Assembly (NCBI GenBank): GCA_000725195.1
Contig: JAIL01000257.1
Location: 1-64,000 of the forward strand
Direction: 5' to 3'
Length of the DNA stretch: 64,000 bases
Source of the DNA: Snodgrassella alvi SCGC AB-598-O02
Lineage (GTDB): Bacteria; Pseudomonadota; Gammaproteobacteria; Burkholderiales; Neisseriaceae
Shown: piece by piece, positions 61,153-64,000 of the stretch
Numbering within the stretch: position 1 is the stretch's first letter
Layout: the number at the start of each line of letters is the position of its first letter
Translations under genes and position numbers: made by a program
Notes under the pieces: generated by a model
What the model saw: only the letters and a program-made list of their open reading frames with translations
What the model was told of the DNA's origin: nothing
Database searches by the model: none

Positions 61153-61919
61153 TTTATATTAAGAATATTTCCAAAATCTATGGGCATCAGCCGGTACTGG
61201 ACAATATTAATATTGAGTTACCAATGAATCAGGTAATTGCACTGATTGGCCCGAATGGTGCTGGTAAATCCACACTACTGATGATTCTGGCACGACTATT
61301 AACACCTTCCAGTGGGCATATTTTGTTGGGTGAGCAGAATATAGCCGATATTAGCATTGCTAACTATGCCCGGCTGGTAGCCACGTTGCGCCAATCCATA
61401 CATTTTGGTTTGCGGTTAACGGTGGAAGAGCTGGTGTCGTTTGGACGTTTTCCTTATGGGCGCGGGGTATTGAATGCATCTGATCAACAGGCCATAAATG
61501 AGGCCATAGATTTTCTGGGATTAGCTGCTTTACGGCATGTATATGTCGATGAGTTAAGTGGTGGTCTGCGCCAGATGGCATTTTTAGCCATGACTATCGC
61601 TCAGGAAACCAGCATTTTATTGCTGGATGAACCCTTAAATAATCTGGACATGAAACATGCTGTGCAAATTATGACAGCAGTGCGACGTTTGTGTGAACAA
61701 CGACAGCGTACCGTCATTATGGTGGTACATGATATTAATTTTGCAGCCAATTATGCTGATTATATGGTAGCTCTGAAACAAGGTCAGTTATGCTTTAGCG
61801 GACCGACTCAGGAAGTGATTACAGAAACTCGTTTAAATGAATTATATGAGCTGGAATTTAAAATTAGCCAGAGTGAACGTGGTTATTTTTGCCAGTATTT
61901 TTATTCACCGAAAGGTTAA
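61149..61919 (+). CDS. Iron-siderophore ABC transporter ATPase
   Basis: Energises the importer (256 residues, FecE/VctC/YclP type). Walker A GPNGAGKST is at residues 34-42, Q-loop ATLRQSIHFG, signature LSGGLRQ (instead of the usual LSGGERQ or LSGGQRQ), Walker B ILLLDEP, D-loop NNLD and switch His in MVVHDINFA. It overlaps the second permease by four bases and its stop is two bases before the binding-protein start. Confidence 0.93.
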   Translation: MIYIKNISKIYGHQPVLDNINIELPMNQVIALIGPNGAGKSTLLMILARLLTPSSGHILLGEQNIADISIANYARLVATLRQSIHFGLRLTVEELVSFGRFPYGRGVLNASDQQAINEAIDFLGLAALRHVYVDELSGGLRQMAFLAMTIAQETSILLLDEPLNNLDMKHAVQIMTAVRRLCEQRQRTVIMVVHDINFAANYADYMVALKQGQLCFSGPTQEVITETRLNELYELEFKISQSERGYFCQYFYSPKG

Positions 61920-61921
61920 TT

Positions 61922-62896
61922 ATGAACAGAAAATGCAAACCATGGACTGCGATATTGATTGGAATAATGGCAGTGATGATGGTATCCGCGTGTAATAAGA
62001 AAATTGCCCCAACAGAATCTACGGTACAAAAATTATCTGAACCACTTATTTTTAAACATCAACTCGGTACTACCACTATCGACAAAATTCCCCAGCGCGT
62101 GGCCGTGCTGGACATGAATGAAGCAGATTTTTTGGATCAGTTAAATGTTCCAATTGCCGGAATGCCAAAAGATTTTATTCCGCATTTTTTGGATAAATAC
62201 AAACAAAATCATGATGATATTGTAGATCTGGGTGGTATTGTACAACCCAATATGGAACGGGTGCATACGCTAAAACCTGACCTTATTCTGATGACACCAC
62301 TGCAGACAGATCATTATCAGGAATTAGCGCAAATTGCGCCTACTCTTTACTATGATATTAACTTTAAAAACAGCCAACAGGGAAATGTGCAAACTATTAA
62401 AAATCATTTGCTCACCCTAGGAAAAATTTTTAATCAGGAACAGCTAGCCAAAACTAAAGTGGCTGAGTTAGACAGTGAAGTGAACAAAATACGTGCCATA
62501 ACCAAAGACCGGCCGGAAAAAGCTTTGATAGTGTTATACAACAATGGGGCATTCAGTCATTATGGCATACAGTCTCGTTATGGTTTTGTTTTCAGTGATC
62601 TGGGTGTAAAACCCGCCAGTACCGATGTGGCTACCAGTTTACATGGACAACCTATTTCCAGTGAATTTATTAAACGGTCTGATCCAGATATTCTGTATAT
62701 TATTGATCGGACTTCGGTCATGGAACATCGGCCTATCATTAATGCGGCACAGGTAACTAACCCGTTATTACGTGCTACTAAAGCATGGAAAAATAATCGC
62801 GTAGTTTTTGTGGATGCCGATGCATGGTATACCACTGGCGCCAGCCCTACTTCACTGCGAATATTGATACAGGATATTAACAAAGGTTATCAATAA
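61922..62896 (+). CDS. Siderophore-binding lipoprotein (FatB/VctP/YclQ type)
   Basis: The substrate-binding subunit (324 residues). Lipobox VSAC (Cys24) shows it is lipidated on the outer face of the inner membrane. The mature part follows the FatB fold: IDKIPQRVAVLDMNEADFLDQLNVPIAGMPK, DLGGIVQPNMERVHTLKPDLILMTPLQ, and SRYGFVFSDLGVKPA. These proteins bind ferric catecholates, petrobactin or similar xenosiderophores; the exact ligand is unknown. The ATG at 61922 is used; an open frame reaches back 11 codons into the ATPase gene. No siderophore biosynthesis gene is visible, so uptake of foreign siderophores is likely. Confidence 0.9.
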   Translation: MNRKCKPWTAILIGIMAVMMVSACNKKIAPTESTVQKLSEPLIFKHQLGTTTIDKIPQRVAVLDMNEADFLDQLNVPIAGMPKDFIPHFLDKYKQNHDDIVDLGGIVQPNMERVHTLKPDLILMTPLQTDHYQELAQIAPTLYYDINFKNSQQGNVQTIKNHLLTLGKIFNQEQLAKTKVAELDSEVNKIRAITKDRPEKALIVLYNNGAFSHYGIQSRYGFVFSDLGVKPASTDVATSLHGQPISSEFIKRSDPDILYIIDRTSVMEHRPIINAAQVTNPLLRATKAWKNNRVVFVDADAWYTTGASPTSLRILIQDINKGYQ

Positions 62897-63000
62897 TCAA
62901 TATGACATAACTATTACAAAAATAATTAACAAACATAATAACTACTACCAGCTCCATTTTAACAACCTGATTCAATTATATTTGCAAAAGGAGGAAATCT

Positions 63001-64000
63001 ATGCGTAAGCATAATTACCAGCTGAAAAAAAAGCATTTTTCAGCGATTAAATTGCGACTTAAAAATGCTTTAAATCCGCTCATCAGTTCACGAAAAAATC
63101 TGATTTTAAGTATTACAACTGGGGTAATTTTAATTAATACACCAGTGGTATACGGCAAAGAGGATGATAAAAACAAACCAACAGTCAAGAAAGATGCTGC
63201 TAATGCCAACCAGTCCGGTGAAGCCACTTTACCCGATGTGAATGTTCAGGCATATCGTAGCAACACCTATGCTGGCGGGCAAATTTCCACACATAGCCAT
63301 CTTGGTTTCCTTGGTAATAAAAGCTATCTGGATACACCTTTTAATACCACCAGTTATACCGATAAATATGTAGAAAATACTCAAGCCAGAAATATAACTG
63401 ATGTCATTGCCGCTACCGATCCTTCGGTATTTACCAATGGTGCAGTTGGTGGATGGAGTGAAAATTATTATATCCGGGGTTTCCAGTCTGATACCAATGA
63501 CATGTCAATGAATGGTTTATTCGGGATTTCTCCTTTTTATCGTACTGCGCCGGCCATGTTTTCCCGTGTGGAAGTATTGAAAGGACCGTCTGCCTTACTA
63601 AATGGCATGCCACCATCTGGTTCAGTTGCGGGCACTGTTAATCTGGTTACCAAACGTGCAGGTGAAGAGCCTCTGTTACGTGTTTCACCTACTTATATGT
63701 CCAGTTCACAATGGGGCGGTACCATAGATGCCAGTCGTCGTTTTGGACAAAATAAACAATTTGGGATCCGGATTAATGGCGTTTATCAGGATGGTTCCGG
63801 ACCGGTTCGAAAGCAGGATCTGAAAACACAGCTGGGTTCAGTTGGAATGGACTGGCGCGGACAACGGGCACGTGTTTCGGCCGATTTATACATGGCCAAT
63901 GATCGTGTTGATGGTGTAGTACGCGGTATTAATCTGGGTAAAAATATGAAAGTTCCTTCGCCACCCAATCCCAAAACCCTGATAAATCCAGACTGGTCTT
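63001..64000 (+). CDS. TonB-dependent siderophore receptor (3'-truncated)
   Basis: The first 333 codons of an outer-membrane receptor, open to the window edge. A long basic leader (about 35 residues) precedes the hydrophobic signal stretch (NLILSITTGVILINTPVVYG). Then a Lys/Asp/Asn-rich linker leads to LPDVNVQAY, near the TonB box. The plug domain reads ARNITDVIAATDPSVFTNGA, YYIRGFQSDTNDMSMNG, FSRVEVLKGPSALLNGMPPSGSVAGTVNLVTKRA; early barrel strands follow. AGGAGG lies before the ATG. It completes the uptake operon. The ligand is unknown, ferric-siderophore type. Confidence 0.92.
   Translation, partial: MRKHNYQLKKKHFSAIKLRLKNALNPLISSRKNLILSITTGVILINTPVVYGKEDDKNKPTVKKDAANANQSGEATLPDVNVQAYRSNTYAGGQISTHSHLGFLGNKSYLDTPFNTTSYTDKYVENTQARNITDVIAATDPSVFTNGAVGGWSENYYIRGFQSDTNDMSMNGLFGISPFYRTAPAMFSRVEVLKGPSALLNGMPPSGSVAGTVNLVTKRAGEEPLLRVSPTYMSSSQWGGTIDASRRFGQNKQFGIRINGVYQDGSGPVRKQDLKTQLGSVGMDWRGQRARVSADLYMANDRVDGVVRGINLGKNMKVPSPPNPKTLINPDWS

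Overview
The window is a chromosome segment of an AT-rich betaproteobacterium of the family Neisseriaceae. The evidence is a MarR regulator close to Neisseria FarR/NadR, a long LigA next to zipA, the gene orders rpmH-rnpA-yidD-yidC / dnaA-dnaN-gyrB and glmU...glmS, and long AT-rich spacers. The low GC, the anaerobic heme-degradation genes, the urea transporter and the toxin-like debris would fit Snodgrassella, the bee-gut symbiont. The family placement is firm; the genus is inference.

Layout. 1-4.5 kb: end of ffh, valS and a FarR-type regulator. 5.6-10.4 kb (minus strand): fructose-bisphosphate aldolase, then a thiBPQ thiamine importer. 10.6-23.5 kb: a Sel1-repeat protein, a HAD phosphatase, a small lipoprotein, glmU, feoABC, glmS and two DMT exporters. 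23.6-27.9 kb: a LysR regulator and a hutW-hutX-chuY operon for anaerobic heme breakdown, with a perfect FNR-type box ahead of it. 28-34 kb: small stress and housekeeping genes, a TerC/Alx protein, a stand-alone urea transporter and rpmE. 34.3-37.4 kb (minus strand): thiM-thiE behind a clear TPP riboswitch, then cysS. 37.7-47.2 kb: an OmpA-like lipoprotein and the replication-origin neighbourhood (yidC, yidD, rnpA, rpmH, dnaA, dnaN, gyrB). 47.6-54.6 kb: an HxlR regulator divergent from a flavodoxin-fold oxidoreductase, then galU, ligA, zipA and ampD.

From tRNA-Phe (54.86 kb) to about 59.1 kb the DNA changes character. It is very AT-rich and gene-poor, and holds a lone lipoprotein, a frameshifted toxin-like gene, a response-regulator stub and an L-cysteine desulfidase gene. 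This looks like a decaying accessory island. From 59.1 kb to the end runs an iron-siderophore uptake operon: a short leader ORF, two FecCD permeases, an ATPase, a lipoprotein binding protein and a TonB-dependent receptor cut by the window end. TGATAAT/ATTATCA Fur-type motifs precede it.

Iron and heme are the main theme: ferrous iron by Feo, ferric siderophores by the terminal operon, and heme iron by HutW/HutX/ChuY. Thiamine is obtained by import (ThiBPQ) and thiazole salvage (ThiM/ThiE). No transposase gene, CRISPR array or rRNA was found.
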